Part shown: positions 43,879-53,700 of the stretch, one piece after another
Position numbering within the stretch: position 1 is the first letter of the stretch
Layout: each line of letters starts with the position of its first letter
Origin: CAXTPV01 sp965276715
Lineage (GTDB): Bacteria > Pseudomonadota > Alphaproteobacteria > Acetobacterales > Acetobacteraceae
Direction of reading: 5' to 3'
Assembly: GCA_965276715.1 (NCBI GenBank)
Contig: OZ255622.1
Location: 3,596,001 to 3,660,000, forward strand
Length of the DNA: 64,000 bases
Program-made: the position numbers and the translations under genes
The notes under the pieces: model-generated
What the model was told of the DNA's origin: nothing
What the model saw: only the letters and a program-made list of their open reading frames with translations
The model's database searches: none

Positions 43879-44601
43879 ATGGTCGATCGGGACACCAAGC
43901 AGCGCATCCTCGACGCCGCCGAGGTGCTTCTCGTCGAGCACGGCGCGGCCTCCATCTCGCTGCGCCAGATCACGGCCAGCGCTGCGGTTAACCTCGCCGC
44001 CGTCAACTACCATTTCGGCAGCAAGCGTTCCCTCATCCGCGCCGTTCTCGCCCGCCATCTCGACCCGCTGCACGAGGACCGGCTCCGCGTTCTCGACGCG
44101 TGCGAAACCAACGGATCCGGCCAGCCCGACTGCGAGCACGTGCTGGCGGCGCTGTTCGCGCCGGCCCTGCATCGCGCGCGGCAGCAGGCGGGCTTCCTGC
44201 GCTTCGTGGGCCGCGTCTACACCGATCCCTCGCCAGAGATCGCCGACTTCATCCACCGACGCTACGAATCGGTGACCACACGCTTCTCCGCCGCCTTCGC
44301 CGCCGCCCTCCCGGGCCTGCCGCACGCCGAGCTCGCTCTCCGGCTGCAGTTCGTGCTCAAGGCCATCGCCGGCATCATCGCGAGCGCCGACCTCCCCGAC
44401 CTGCTCGCCGACATCGGCGTCGCGCGTCCGGCCTCGATCACCGATCTCGAACTTCTCGCGCGCCTGACCACCCTGATGGTGGGCGCACTCACCGCACCCG
44501 AACCCACCGGCGGCCGCGACTTCGCCGATCTCTTCTCGATCCTCGACGCGCCGACCCATGACGCCAGACCGCCGGCACGCCCGCACGGAGCCCATCCATG
44601 A
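43879..44601 (+). CDS. TetR/AcrR family transcriptional regulator of the fatty-acid operon
   Basis: A 240-residue regulator. Residues about 5-52 form the TetR DNA-binding domain (TKQRILDAAEVLLVEHGAAS then LRQITASAAVNLAAVNYHFG). The C-terminal ligand domain is helical (RQQAGFLRFVGRVYTDPSPE, LRLQFVLKAIAGIIASADLP), similar to the C-terminal domain found in PsrA-like regulators of fatty-acid degradation. It is the first gene of an operon with FadE, FabG, MaoC and thiolase genes, so acyl-CoA is the likely inducer. No ribosome site is seen because the promoter lies only 6 nt before the ATG. The stop overlaps the fadE start (ATGA). Confidence 0.9.
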   Translation: MVDRDTKQRILDAAEVLLVEHGAASISLRQITASAAVNLAAVNYHFGSKRSLIRAVLARHLDPLHEDRLRVLDACETNGSGQPDCEHVLAALFAPALHRARQQAGFLRFVGRVYTDPSPEIADFIHRRYESVTTRFSAAFAAALPGLPHAELALRLQFVLKAIAGIIASADLPDLLADIGVARPASITDLELLARLTTLMVGALTAPEPTGGRDFADLFSILDAPTHDARPPARPHGAHP

Positions 44602-46964
44602 TCTGGATCCCCTCGATCCTCGTCCTCGCCATTCCCGTCATCGTCTTGACGGTCGTGCCGCTCCGCCGCCGCCTGATCAGCGCCCGCCTGCTGCCGGTGT
44701 TCCGCCGCATCATGCCCCGCATGAGCGACACCGAACGCGCCGCCATCGAGGCCGGCACCGTCTGGTGGGACGCCGAGTTGTTCCGCGGCCGTCCGGATTG
44801 GAGCCGCCTGCTCGCGACACCGAAAGCCATCCTGTCGGACGAGGAACGCGCCTTCATCGACAACGAGACCGACACGCTCTGCGATCTCGCCAACGACTGG
44901 CAAAGCACCAGCGTCTGGCAGGACATGCCGCCCGAGGCCTGGGACTACACCAAACGGCACGGCTTCCTCGGCCTCATCATCCCGCGCCGTTACGGCGGCA
45001 AGCAGTTCTCGGCAGCCGCCCACTCCGCGATCGTCATGAAGCTCGCTACCCGCTGTTCGGCCGCTTCGGTCTCGGTCATGGTTCCGAACTCCCTCGGTCC
45101 CGCCGAGCTCCTGCTTCATTACGGCACCGAGGCCCAGAAGGACTTCTATCTGCCTCGCCTCGCGCGCGGCGACGAAATCCCGTGCTTCGCGCTGACCAGC
45201 CCGCATGCGGGCTCCGACGCCGCCGCCATTCCCGACATCGGCATCGTCCGCAAACAAGTCTGGCAGGGCCGCGAAACGCTCGGCTTCTCCGTCACCTGGG
45301 ACAAGCGCTATATCACGCTCGCACCGATCGCGACCCTGGTGGGCCTCGCCTTCCGCGTCCGCGATCCCGACGGCCTGCTCGGCAAGGGTCCGAGTCCCGG
45401 CATCACCTGCGCGCTGATCCCGTCCGATCATCCCGGCATGGAGATCGGCCGCCGCCACTGGCCGCTCAACGCCGTCTTCCAGAACGGACCCACGCGCGGC
45501 ACCGATGTCTTCATCCCCATCGACATGGTGATCGGCGGTGCGGACCAGGTCGGCACCGGCTGGCGCATGCTGATGGAGTGCCTCGCCGCCGGCCGCGCCA
45601 TCTCGCTGCCGGCGTCCAATGTCGGCGCCGCCAAGCTCGCCGTCCACGCGACCGGCGCCTACACCGCGATCCGCCGCCAGTTCAACGTGCCGATCGGCCA
45701 GTTCGAGGGCATCCAGGAGCCGCTCGGACGCATGGGCGGCCACCTCTACGCGATGGATGCGACCAGGCTCCTCTCGGCCGCCGCCATCGACGCTGGCGAG
45801 AAACCGTCGGTCATTTCGGCGATCTCGAAATACCACGTCACCGAGCGTGCCCGGATGGTGATCAACGACGCGATGGACGTCATCGGCGGAAAAGGCATCT
45901 GCATGGGCCCGGGCAACTTCCTCGCTCGCGCCTACCAGCAATCGCCGATCGCGATCACCGTTGAGGGCGCCAACATCATGACGCGCAGCCTGATCATCTT
46001 CGGTCAGGGGGCGATCCGCTGCCATCCGTTCATTCTCAAGCTGATGCGTTCCGGCAACGACGGCGACCTCGGGACTTTCGACCGTGCCCTGTTCGCACAT
46101 CTGAACTATGTCGCCCGCAACCTCGTCCGCACCCTCGGCCACGGCCTGACCGGCGGCCTGCTGCTGCGTGCGCCCGCGCATGCCGCGCCCGTGCTTGCCG
46201 CCCACTACAAGACCGCCAACCGTCTGTCTCTCGTGCTGGCGCTGGCGAGCGACATCGCGATGGCGACGCTGGGCGGCACGCTCAAGCGCCGCGAGAGCGT
46301 CACCGGCCGGCTCGGCGATGTCCTGAGCCAGCTCTACATCGCGTCCGCCGTCCTCAAGCGTTTCGAGGATGACGGCCGTCCCGCCGAGGATCTGCCGCTG
46401 GTCCGCTGGGCGCTGATCGACGCCGAGCACCGCGCCCATGCGGCGCTCGACGGCTTCTTCCGCAACTATCCGATCCGGCTCGTCGGCATGCTGCTGCGCG
46501 CGGTGGCCTTCCCGTTCGGCCTCCCGTCCCGACCTCCCTCCGACCGGCTCCATGCCGACATCGCACGCATCCTGCAGACCGCGTCTCCCACCCGCGACCG
46601 CCTGTTCGCCGGCCTCTGGCATCCGCGGCTCGAGGTCGATGGGCTTGCGTCCATCGATCTCGCCTTCGCCGCCTATCCGCGGGTCGAGGCGATCGAGCGC
46701 CGCCTGCGCGACGCGGTCCGCGCCGGCCGGATCGGCCGCATGCCGCAGGCCCTGCCCCTGATGGCGGTCTGGGCAGCCGAGGCGCTCGCGGCCGGCCTCA
46801 TCGACCAGGCCGAGCGGGAGGCGATCGATCATTTCATCGAGCATGTGGACGCCGTGATCCGGGTCGACGATTTCGCGCCCGATTTCAACGCCAGCCTGGA
46901 CGCCGAGACGCGCAGCGCCGCCCTGCAGCGCTCGATGGCGCCTGAGGTCCGCGCCGCGGAATGA
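44598..46964 (+). CDS. fadE: Acyl-CoA dehydrogenase FadE
   Basis: A 788-residue long-type acyl-CoA dehydrogenase, comparable with E. coli FadE (814). An N-terminal membrane helix (IWIPSILVLAIPVIVLTVVPL) is followed by the FAD-dependent core (about 80-480): GFLGLIIPRRYGGKQFSAAA, CFALTSPHAGSDAAAIPD, GKGICMGPGNFLARAYQQ, and the base-bearing region ITVEGANIMTRSLIIFGQG. The C-terminal DUF1974-like region completes the family length. It makes trans-2-enoyl-CoA in the first step of beta-oxidation and passes electrons to ETF. GGAGC lies 7 nt upstream of the ATG. Its stop overlaps the next start. Confidence 0.94.
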   Translation: MIWIPSILVLAIPVIVLTVVPLRRRLISARLLPVFRRIMPRMSDTERAAIEAGTVWWDAELFRGRPDWSRLLATPKAILSDEERAFIDNETDTLCDLANDWQSTSVWQDMPPEAWDYTKRHGFLGLIIPRRYGGKQFSAAAHSAIVMKLATRCSAASVSVMVPNSLGPAELLLHYGTEAQKDFYLPRLARGDEIPCFALTSPHAGSDAAAIPDIGIVRKQVWQGRETLGFSVTWDKRYITLAPIATLVGLAFRVRDPDGLLGKGPSPGITCALIPSDHPGMEIGRRHWPLNAVFQNGPTRGTDVFIPIDMVIGGADQVGTGWRMLMECLAAGRAISLPASNVGAAKLAVHATGAYTAIRRQFNVPIGQFEGIQEPLGRMGGHLYAMDATRLLSAAAIDAGEKPSVISAISKYHVTERARMVINDAMDVIGGKGICMGPGNFLARAYQQSPIAITVEGANIMTRSLIIFGQGAIRCHPFILKLMRSGNDGDLGTFDRALFAHLNYVARNLVRTLGHGLTGGLLLRAPAHAAPVLAAHYKTANRLSLVLALASDIAMATLGGTLKRRESVTGRLGDVLSQLYIASAVLKRFEDDGRPAEDLPLVRWALIDAEHRAHAALDGFFRNYPIRLVGMLLRAVAFPFGLPSRPPSDRLHADIARILQTASPTRDRLFAGLWHPRLEVDGLASIDLAFAAYPRVEAIERRLRDAVRAGRIGRMPQALPLMAVWAAEALAAGLIDQAEREAIDHFIEHVDAVIRVDDFAPDFNASLDAETRSAALQRSMAPEVRAAE

Positions 46965-48316
46965 CCGACCGCTACCTCGCCTTCAGCAACACGGCGCTCG
47001 GCAAGCGGCTGACCGGCCTCGCCCGGTTGCCGCAACCGATCCCGCTCGATCGGTTCCAGCCCGGCCAGCCCACGCTGCGCGGCCCGATCATCGTCGGCGG
47101 CGAGGGCCGTCTCGGTCCCGACCTCGCCCGCCTGTTCGATCAGGCCGGCGCCGCCACCATCAGCCACCAGGCGCCCGTCTGGCCGGACCTCGCCGCGCGG
47201 CACGGCCTGCTCGACCGCCGCTTCAGGCTAGGCGACCGCGCCGGTTCGCTCGTCTTCGACGCCACCGGCCTCGCCCGCGTCACCGACCTCGAGCGCCTGT
47301 ACGGGTTCCTTCACGACACCATCCGCGCCGTCGACCGCAACGGGCGCATCGTCGTGCTCGGCACGCCGCCGGCACGCGCCGGCGACGAGGAAGCCCGGAC
47401 CACGCAGCGCGCGCTCGAAGGTCTCGTGCGCTCGCTCGCCAAGGAAGCCAGGCGAAACATCGCGACCCAGCTCGTCCTGGTGGCCCCCGGCGCCGAGACG
47501 CTCATCGACAGCACGCTGCGCTTCCTGCTCTCGTCCCGCAGCGCCTACGTCTCCGGCCAGGTCGTCCGGATCGGCCCTGCGTCCACGCCCGTCGTCGACT
47601 GGTCGGCGCCGCACGCCGGACGTCGCGTGCTGGTCACCGGCAGCGCGCGCGGCATCGGCGCCGCGATCGCCGAACTGTTCGCCCGCGACGGCGCCGTCCC
47701 GATCTGCCTCGACGTGCCCGGCGCCGAGCCGGCCCTGCGCGCACTCGCCGACCGCCTCGGCGGCATCGCCCTGCCGCTCGACATCACCGCCGCCGACGCC
47801 CCCGCCCGTATCGTGGAGGCCGGCCCGTTCGACGCCGTCATCCACAACGCCGGCATCACCCGCGATCGCACCATCGCGCGCATGGACCGGCACGAATGGA
47901 ACACCGTGCTCGCGATCAACCTCGCCGCCCCGCTGCGCATCACCCAGGCCCTGCGCGACGCGGACGCGATCAACCCGAACGGCCGCGTCGTCTGCGTCTC
48001 CTCGATCGCCGGCATCGCCGGCAATGCCGGCCAGACCAACTACGCCGCCTCCAAGGCGGGCATCATCGGCCTGGTCGCGGCACTCCGGAACGACCGCTTC
48101 ACCGTCAATGCCGTCGCACCCGGCTTCATCGAGACCGCGATGACCGCGAAAATCCCGTTCGCGCTCCGCGAGGCCGGACGCCGCCTGAACGCGATGGGGC
48201 AGGGCGGCCGGCCCATCGACGTCGCCGAGACGATCGCGTGGCTCGCCCATCCCGCGAGCAACGGGCTCGACGGCAACGTGATACGGGTCTGCGGGCAAAG
48301 CCTGCTCGGAGCCTGA
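46961..48316 (+). CDS. High-molecular-weight 3-oxoacyl-thioester reductase (FabG4-like)
   Basis: A 451-residue two-domain short-chain dehydrogenase. The N-terminal flavodoxin-like half (1-215) lacks catalytic residues. The C-terminal half has TGSARGIG at 226-233, HNAG at 295-298, Ser348, Tyr361 and Lys365 (NYAASK). This is the layout of mycobacterial FabG4 (Rv0242c), which reduces 3-oxoacyl-CoA with NADH and is genetically coupled to a MaoC-type dehydratase. Running in reverse it would oxidise (R)-3-hydroxyacyl-CoA in this catabolic operon. Start ATG overlaps the fadE stop. Confidence 0.9.
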   Translation: MTDRYLAFSNTALGKRLTGLARLPQPIPLDRFQPGQPTLRGPIIVGGEGRLGPDLARLFDQAGAATISHQAPVWPDLAARHGLLDRRFRLGDRAGSLVFDATGLARVTDLERLYGFLHDTIRAVDRNGRIVVLGTPPARAGDEEARTTQRALEGLVRSLAKEARRNIATQLVLVAPGAETLIDSTLRFLLSSRSAYVSGQVVRIGPASTPVVDWSAPHAGRRVLVTGSARGIGAAIAELFARDGAVPICLDVPGAEPALRALADRLGGIALPLDITAADAPARIVEAGPFDAVIHNAGITRDRTIARMDRHEWNTVLAINLAAPLRITQALRDADAINPNGRVVCVSSIAGIAGNAGQTNYAASKAGIIGLVAALRNDRFTVNAVAPGFIETAMTAKIPFALREAGRRLNAMGQGGRPIDVAETIAWLAHPASNGLDGNVIRVCGQSLLGA

Positions 48317-48318
48317 GC

Positions 48319-49176
48319 ATGACCCCGATCCTGATCACCCGGGCCGCCTCGGGCAGCGCGATCCTGCGAGCCGGCATCGTCAGTCTGCGCAAGCGCGCCA
48401 AGGCGGCAGGCCCGCTCGACACCACGCCGCTGCTCCGGCGCGGTGTCGTTCTCGACCGGGCCCGGATCCATGCCTACGCCCGCCTGTGCGGCTTCACCGA
48501 GCAGCAAGGCGTGCCCTTCACCTATCCGCACAATCTCGCCTTCCCGCTGCACATGATGGCGATGCTGCGCCCGAGCTTCCCGTTCCCGGTCGTGGGCCTC
48601 GTCCATCTCGAGAATGTCATCCAACAGCACGCGCGCCTGCATTCGGGCGACACGCTCGACATCGAGGTCTCGCTCGGACGCTGGCTCGCCCATCCAAGAG
48701 GCCAGGCCGTCACCGTCGAGACTGTCATCACCCGTGCCGGCACCGCGGTCTGGGACAGCACCAGCACCTATCTGCGCCTTCGCACCACACCGTCCGGCGA
48801 GCCCTATGCGGCCCTCGCCGCGGACGACACCAGGCTCGTCACCGTGCAGCGCTGGACCCTCGCGGGCGATCTCGGCCGCCGCTTCGCGCGCGTGTCCGGC
48901 GATCTCAACCCGATCCACACATCCCGCCTCGGCGCCCGCGCCTTCGGCTTCCGCGCGCCCATCGCGCACGGGATGTGGAGCAAGGCCCACGCGCTGGCCG
49001 CACTTCTGCCCCAGGCGCCGATCGAGCGCGCGGCCGCCCGCGTGGCGTTCAAGACCCCCGTCTTCCTGCCCGGCCATGTCACGCTGCTCGTGGCGCCCGA
49101 CGCCGCGCCCACGATCTTCGAGCTCCGCGACGGCCGCGAGACCCGCCCGCACCTGCGTGGCGAACTCGCATGCTGA
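48319..49176 (+). CDS. MaoC-like (R)-3-hydroxyacyl-thioester dehydratase/hydratase
   Basis: A 285-residue double hotdog protein. The C-terminal hotdog has RVSGDLNPIHTSRLGARAFG then PIAHGMWSKAHA, the hydratase-2 motif with Asp and His as catalytic pair. The N-terminal hotdog (YPHNLAFPLHMMAMLRPSFP) lacks them. Such proteins interconvert trans-2-enoyl-CoA and (R)-3-hydroxyacyl-CoA, matching the reductase encoded just upstream. The start is 2 nt after the previous stop. The stop overlaps the thiolase gene. Confidence 0.88.
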   Translation: MTPILITRAASGSAILRAGIVSLRKRAKAAGPLDTTPLLRRGVVLDRARIHAYARLCGFTEQQGVPFTYPHNLAFPLHMMAMLRPSFPFPVVGLVHLENVIQQHARLHSGDTLDIEVSLGRWLAHPRGQAVTVETVITRAGTAVWDSTSTYLRLRTTPSGEPYAALAADDTRLVTVQRWTLAGDLGRRFARVSGDLNPIHTSRLGARAFGFRAPIAHGMWSKAHALAALLPQAPIERAAARVAFKTPVFLPGHVTLLVAPDAAPTIFELRDGRETRPHLRGELAC

Positions 49177-50450
49177 ACGCGCCCTCGCTTCGGCGCGTCG
49201 CCATAATCGGCGGCTGCCGCATCCCGTTCGCCCGCGCCAACACCGCCTACGCGACCGCGACCAATGCGGACATGCTGACCGCCGTCCTCCAGGGTCTCGC
49301 CGACCGTTTCGACCTGCACGGCGAGCGGCTCGGCGAAGTCGTCGCGGGCGCCGTGCTCAAGCACAGCCGCGACCTCAACCTCACCCGCGAAAGCTTGCTC
49401 TCGACGACGCTCGCCCACGACACTCCCGCCTACGACATCCAGCAGGCCTGCGGCACCGGCCTCGAGGCTGCCCTCCTCGTCGCCAACAAGATCGCGCTCG
49501 GCCAGATCGACGCCGGCGTCGCGGGTGGCGTCGACACCGTCTCCGACGCCCCGATCGCGATCAACGAGCGCCTGCGCCAGATCCTGCTGCGCGCCGGCCG
49601 CGCCAAAACCGCGGGCCAGCGCGTCCGCACCCTCGCCGGCATCCGCCCCGACATGCTGCTCAGGCCGCAATTGCCGCGCAACGTGGAGCCGCGCACGCGC
49701 CTCTCGATGGGCGAGCATTGCGAGCGCATGGCGGTCACCTGGCGCATCACCCGCGAAGCCCAGGACGCGCTCGCGGCGGACAGCCACCGCCATCTCGCCG
49801 CCGCCTACGACCGCGGCTTCTTCGACGACATCGTCGTCCCGTTCCGCGGCCTGACCCGCGACAACAATCTGCGCCTCGACACCAGCGAGGCGAAGCTCGC
49901 GGCCCTCAAGCCGGCCTTCGGCGCCGGCGGGACGCTCACCGCCGGCAACTCCACGCCGCTCACCGACGGCGCCGCCGTCGTTCTCCTCGCGACCGAGGAG
50001 TGGGCGGCAGCGCGTCATCTCCCGGTCCTCGCATACCTGCGCACCGGCGAGACCGCCGCGGTCGACTTCGTGGATGGCGAAGGCCTGCTCATGGCGCCGG
50101 CCTACGCGGTCCCGCGCATGCTCGACAAGGCCGGGCTCGGCCTGCGGGATTTCGACCTCTACGAAATCCACGAGGCGTTCGCCGCCCAGGTCCTGTGCAC
50201 GCTCGCCGCTTGGCAGGACCCCGCATTCGCGCGCGACCGCCTGCATCGCGACGAGCCTCTCGGCGCCATCGACCCGTCGCGCATGAACGTCAACGGCGGC
50301 TCGCTCGCCACCGGCCACCCGTTCGCCGCCACCGGCGCCCGCATCCTCGCGACGCTCGCCAAGCAGCTCGCCGAGCGGGGCTCGGGCCGCGGCCTGATTT
50401 CCATCTGCGCCGCGGCAGGGCAGGGCGTCGTCGCCATCGTCGAAAAGTGA
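49170..50450 (+). CDS. fadI: Acetyl-CoA acyltransferase (FadI-type thiolase)
   Basis: A 426-residue thiolase that splits 3-oxoacyl-CoA with CoA. The nucleophile Cys94 lies in QQACGTGLEA, His334 in YEIHEAFA, the GHP motif at 382-384 (ATGHPFAATGAR), and the second catalytic Cys413 in SICAAAGQG. Length and the CAAAGQG end match FadI-like thiolases rather than PhbA. It overlaps the MaoC gene by 7 nt and is the last gene of the fatty-acid operon. Confidence 0.93.
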   Translation: MLNAPSLRRVAIIGGCRIPFARANTAYATATNADMLTAVLQGLADRFDLHGERLGEVVAGAVLKHSRDLNLTRESLLSTTLAHDTPAYDIQQACGTGLEAALLVANKIALGQIDAGVAGGVDTVSDAPIAINERLRQILLRAGRAKTAGQRVRTLAGIRPDMLLRPQLPRNVEPRTRLSMGEHCERMAVTWRITREAQDALAADSHRHLAAAYDRGFFDDIVVPFRGLTRDNNLRLDTSEAKLAALKPAFGAGGTLTAGNSTPLTDGAAVVLLATEEWAAARHLPVLAYLRTGETAAVDFVDGEGLLMAPAYAVPRMLDKAGLGLRDFDLYEIHEAFAAQVLCTLAAWQDPAFARDRLHRDEPLGAIDPSRMNVNGGSLATGHPFAATGARILATLAKQLAERGSGRGLISICAAAGQGVVAIVEK

Positions 50451-50573
50451 ATCTCGGGCTCCGTCCCGAATCCTACCGAGGCTCGATGCGAGGGACGCCT
50501 TTCGGAACCGCTCCTTTCGGCTCAACTGCACCATGGCTATCAGCCTGTCGCACTGGCCGAACGGGCACGTTGC

Positions 50574-50633
50574 TGACAACAACCTGACGCGTTCAGATCC
50601 TGACCTGACAATGACCTGACGGTGACAGAACGG
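50574..50633. promoter_or_regulatory. Pho-box-like TGAC repeat array
   Basis: Seven TGAC words occur between 50574 and 50626, with 11-bp spacing at 50574/50585 and at 50601/50612/50623. Three consecutive 11-bp units can be drawn at 50601-50633. On the minus strand these read CTGTCAC, AGGTCAT and AGGTCAG 11 bp apart, like the tandem 7+4 bp repeats of a PhoB box. It lies about 100 bp upstream of an exported phosphoesterase. The orientation is opposite to that gene, which lowers confidence. Confidence 0.45.
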
Positions 50634-50728
50634 TCACAAAAGCTTCGCGAAACCCGTCGTTCGCACGGCTTCGGTCGGCGCTACATCACGCAGGCCACAA
50701 CGACAAAAACGTCGCACGGGAGCCGGGA

Positions 50729-53700
50729 ATGTCATTTGGTCGAAAAATGTCATCGCTGAAGATCGGTTTGCTGTCGGCGACCCTGCTCGCGGGCGTCGGC
50801 GTCGCGCGTGCCGATGACGGAGGCCCGGACAACACCGGTCAGGCGCCGCTGCCGACCGGCCAGCTCATCACGCCGTCGTTCGCGCACGGGGCATCGTTCT
50901 CGCTCTTCAGCCCGGCCCAGCCCGAATATACCGCTGCCATCGGGAATTTTCCGTTCTTCCATCCGGGCGGCATCATCGCATCCGCCTTCAGCCCCGACCG
51001 CAGGACGCTCGCCGTCGTCACCAGCGGCTACAACGTGCTCGATGACGCCAACGCCAACCTGGTCGGCAACGGTGCCGAGTTCATCGCACTCTACGACGTG
51101 AGCAATCCGCGCGTGCCGGTCCTGACCCAGACCTTGCGCCCGCTCAACACCTTCGTCGGTCTCGCCTTCTCGCCCGACGCCTCCAGGATCTACGTCTCCG
51201 GCGGCGCCGACGACGACGTGATCGTCTTCTCCAAGGCCAACGGCCAGTATGCGCAGACCAGCACGATCGACCTCGGTCACGGCGGCTACGCCGGGCTCGG
51301 TCCGAACGGGCTGCCGGGCGGCATCGGCGTCGGCCAGTATCCGCAGGCCAGCGGTCTCTCCGTCTCTCCGGACGGCTCGCTTCTCGCGATCGCCAACTCG
51401 CTCGACAACAGCGTGACCCTGATCCGCACGTCGGACGGCACCAAGCTGTTCGAATACGATCTGCGCCCCTACAACACGTCGGGCGCCGACGGCGTTGCCG
51501 GCGGCGAGACGCTCTACAGTGTCGCACTCAAGGGCAACACGACGCTCTACGCGACGTCCGTCCGCGACCGCGAAGTGGTGGTCGTCGACATCGGCGGCGG
51601 GACGCCCAGGTTCGTCACCCGCATCAAGCTGCCCGGCAGCCCCAATAATCTGGTGCTGAACAAGGCGCAGACCAGGCTCTATGTCAGCCAGGACAACAGC
51701 GACACGGTCGCCGTCATCAACACCGAGCATAACCGGGTGGTCGAGGAGATCGACGCCATCGCGCCGCCCGGCGTGCTCGCCGACACCGGCAATCGCTACA
51801 CGGGCGCCGCCACCAACAACGTCGCCCTCTCGCCCGACGAGAAGACGCTGTATGCGACCAACGGCGGTGCCAACGACGTCGCCATCGTCCCGCTCGACGG
51901 CCCGGCGCCGCACAAGGTCGCGGCCATCGTCCCGACCGGCTGGTATCCAACCACCGTGCAGGTCAGCCGTGACGGCAAGACGATGTTTGTCTTCAACGCC
52001 AAGGACGATCCGGGATCGAACCCGGCCAAGAACACGAGCGCGCTGCCGCACGTGGTCGACAAGACCGTCCCGGGCGGCAACAATTTCGCCAACGAATACA
52101 AGGCCGACCAGTACGTCTTCCAGCTCCAGCGCGCCGGCGTCCTCGTCATGCCGGTTCCGTCCAGCAGCCAATATGCCAGCCTGACGGCTCAGGTCGCCGC
52201 GAACAATGGCTATACCGAAGTCGACAATCCCGCCGATACGCCGGTGATGCAGTTCCTGCATCAGAACATCCAGCACGTCATCTACATCGTCAAGGAGAAC
52301 CGCACCTTCGACCAGATCCTGGGCGACCTCAACAATGGTGCCAACGCCGATCCCTCGATCAACGTCTTCGGCCGCGCGATCACGCCGAACTTCCACCGGA
52401 TCTCGACCCAGTTCGTGACCCTCGACAACATGTTCGACAGCGGCGAGGTGAGCGGCAACGGCTGGCCGTGGTCGACCGAAGGCCGCGAAACCGACTGGAA
52501 CGAGAAGAACATCCCGATGAACTACACGTTCGGGGTCGATCGCGGCGACGCACCGTACGTCGCGGAAGGTCAGGACAACAACGTCAGCGTGGCCTATGCC
52601 GGCGCGACCCCGGCCGCGACCGTCGCCGCGCGCCAGGCCGAGGCTGCCGGCTACGACTACACCGCCAACGCCAACCAATACCCGGGTGGTGCGAACAACA
52701 TGCTGCCGGGCACCAACGATGACGGCGCCCCCGACGGCCCCAACGACGCGACGCAACAGGGCCATATCTGGGATGCCGCGCTGAACGCCGGCCTGTCGGT
52801 GCGCAACTACGGCTTCTTCTCCGACAATGGTCATTACGGCTTAAAACCGACCGATCCCGGCTACTCCGCCCCGATCGAGTTCCCCTATGCCGCCAGCGTG
52901 AACGGGCAGGCGGGCGCCCGCCAGATGTGGACCGCGGCCGCGGCCTTGATCCCCTTCACCGACATCTATTTCCGCGGCTTCGACAACGGCTATCCGGATT
53001 TCTGGCGCTTCGAGGAATTCCATCGCGAGTTCAAGCAGTTCGAACGCCACGGCAACCTGCCCAACCTCATGCTGGTGCGCTACATGCACGATCACATGGG
53101 CAATTTCGGCACCGGACAGTACCAGGCAGGCCTCGGCACCGCCGAGGACGAGCAGGCCGACAACGACTACGCCGTCGGCCGCACCGTCCAGATGGTCGCG
53201 CACAGCAAGGAATACGCCGGCAACACCCTGATCTTCGTCACCGAGGACGATGCGCAGGACGGCGGCGATCACATGGACGCCCACCGCGAGACCGCCTACG
53301 TCGTCGGTCCCTATGTCAAGAAAGGCGTGGTCGTCAGCACCCGCTACTCAAGCGTCAGCATGCTGCGCACCATCGAGGACGTGCTCGGCCTGCGTCATCT
53401 CAACCTCAACACCGCCTATCAGCGCCCGATGACCGACGTGTTCGACATGACCCAAGGTCCCGCCTGGGACTACAGGGCGGTCGCCTCCACCGTGCTGAAG
53501 ACGACCACCCTGCTCACCGCGATGAACGCGACCAGGGACGCTCTCGTGCAATATGCGGAGGGCCCGGACGTGCTCCCGACCCACAACGGTGCCTGGTGGG
53601 CCGAGCAGACCAGGGGCTTCAACTTCGCCGACGAGGACCGCGCGCCCACCGCCCTGTTCAACCAGGTCATCTGGCGCGGCATGATGGGCGACAAGCCCTA

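Noticed and set aside
44262..46844. An 860-codon minus-strand open frame opposite fadE
   Set aside because: Gly/Glu/Arg-rich shadow of the fadE coding frame with no family features.
50454..50469. Terminator after the thiolase gene (TCGGG...CCCGA)
   Set aside because: Only a 5-bp stem without a T-run; too weak to claim.
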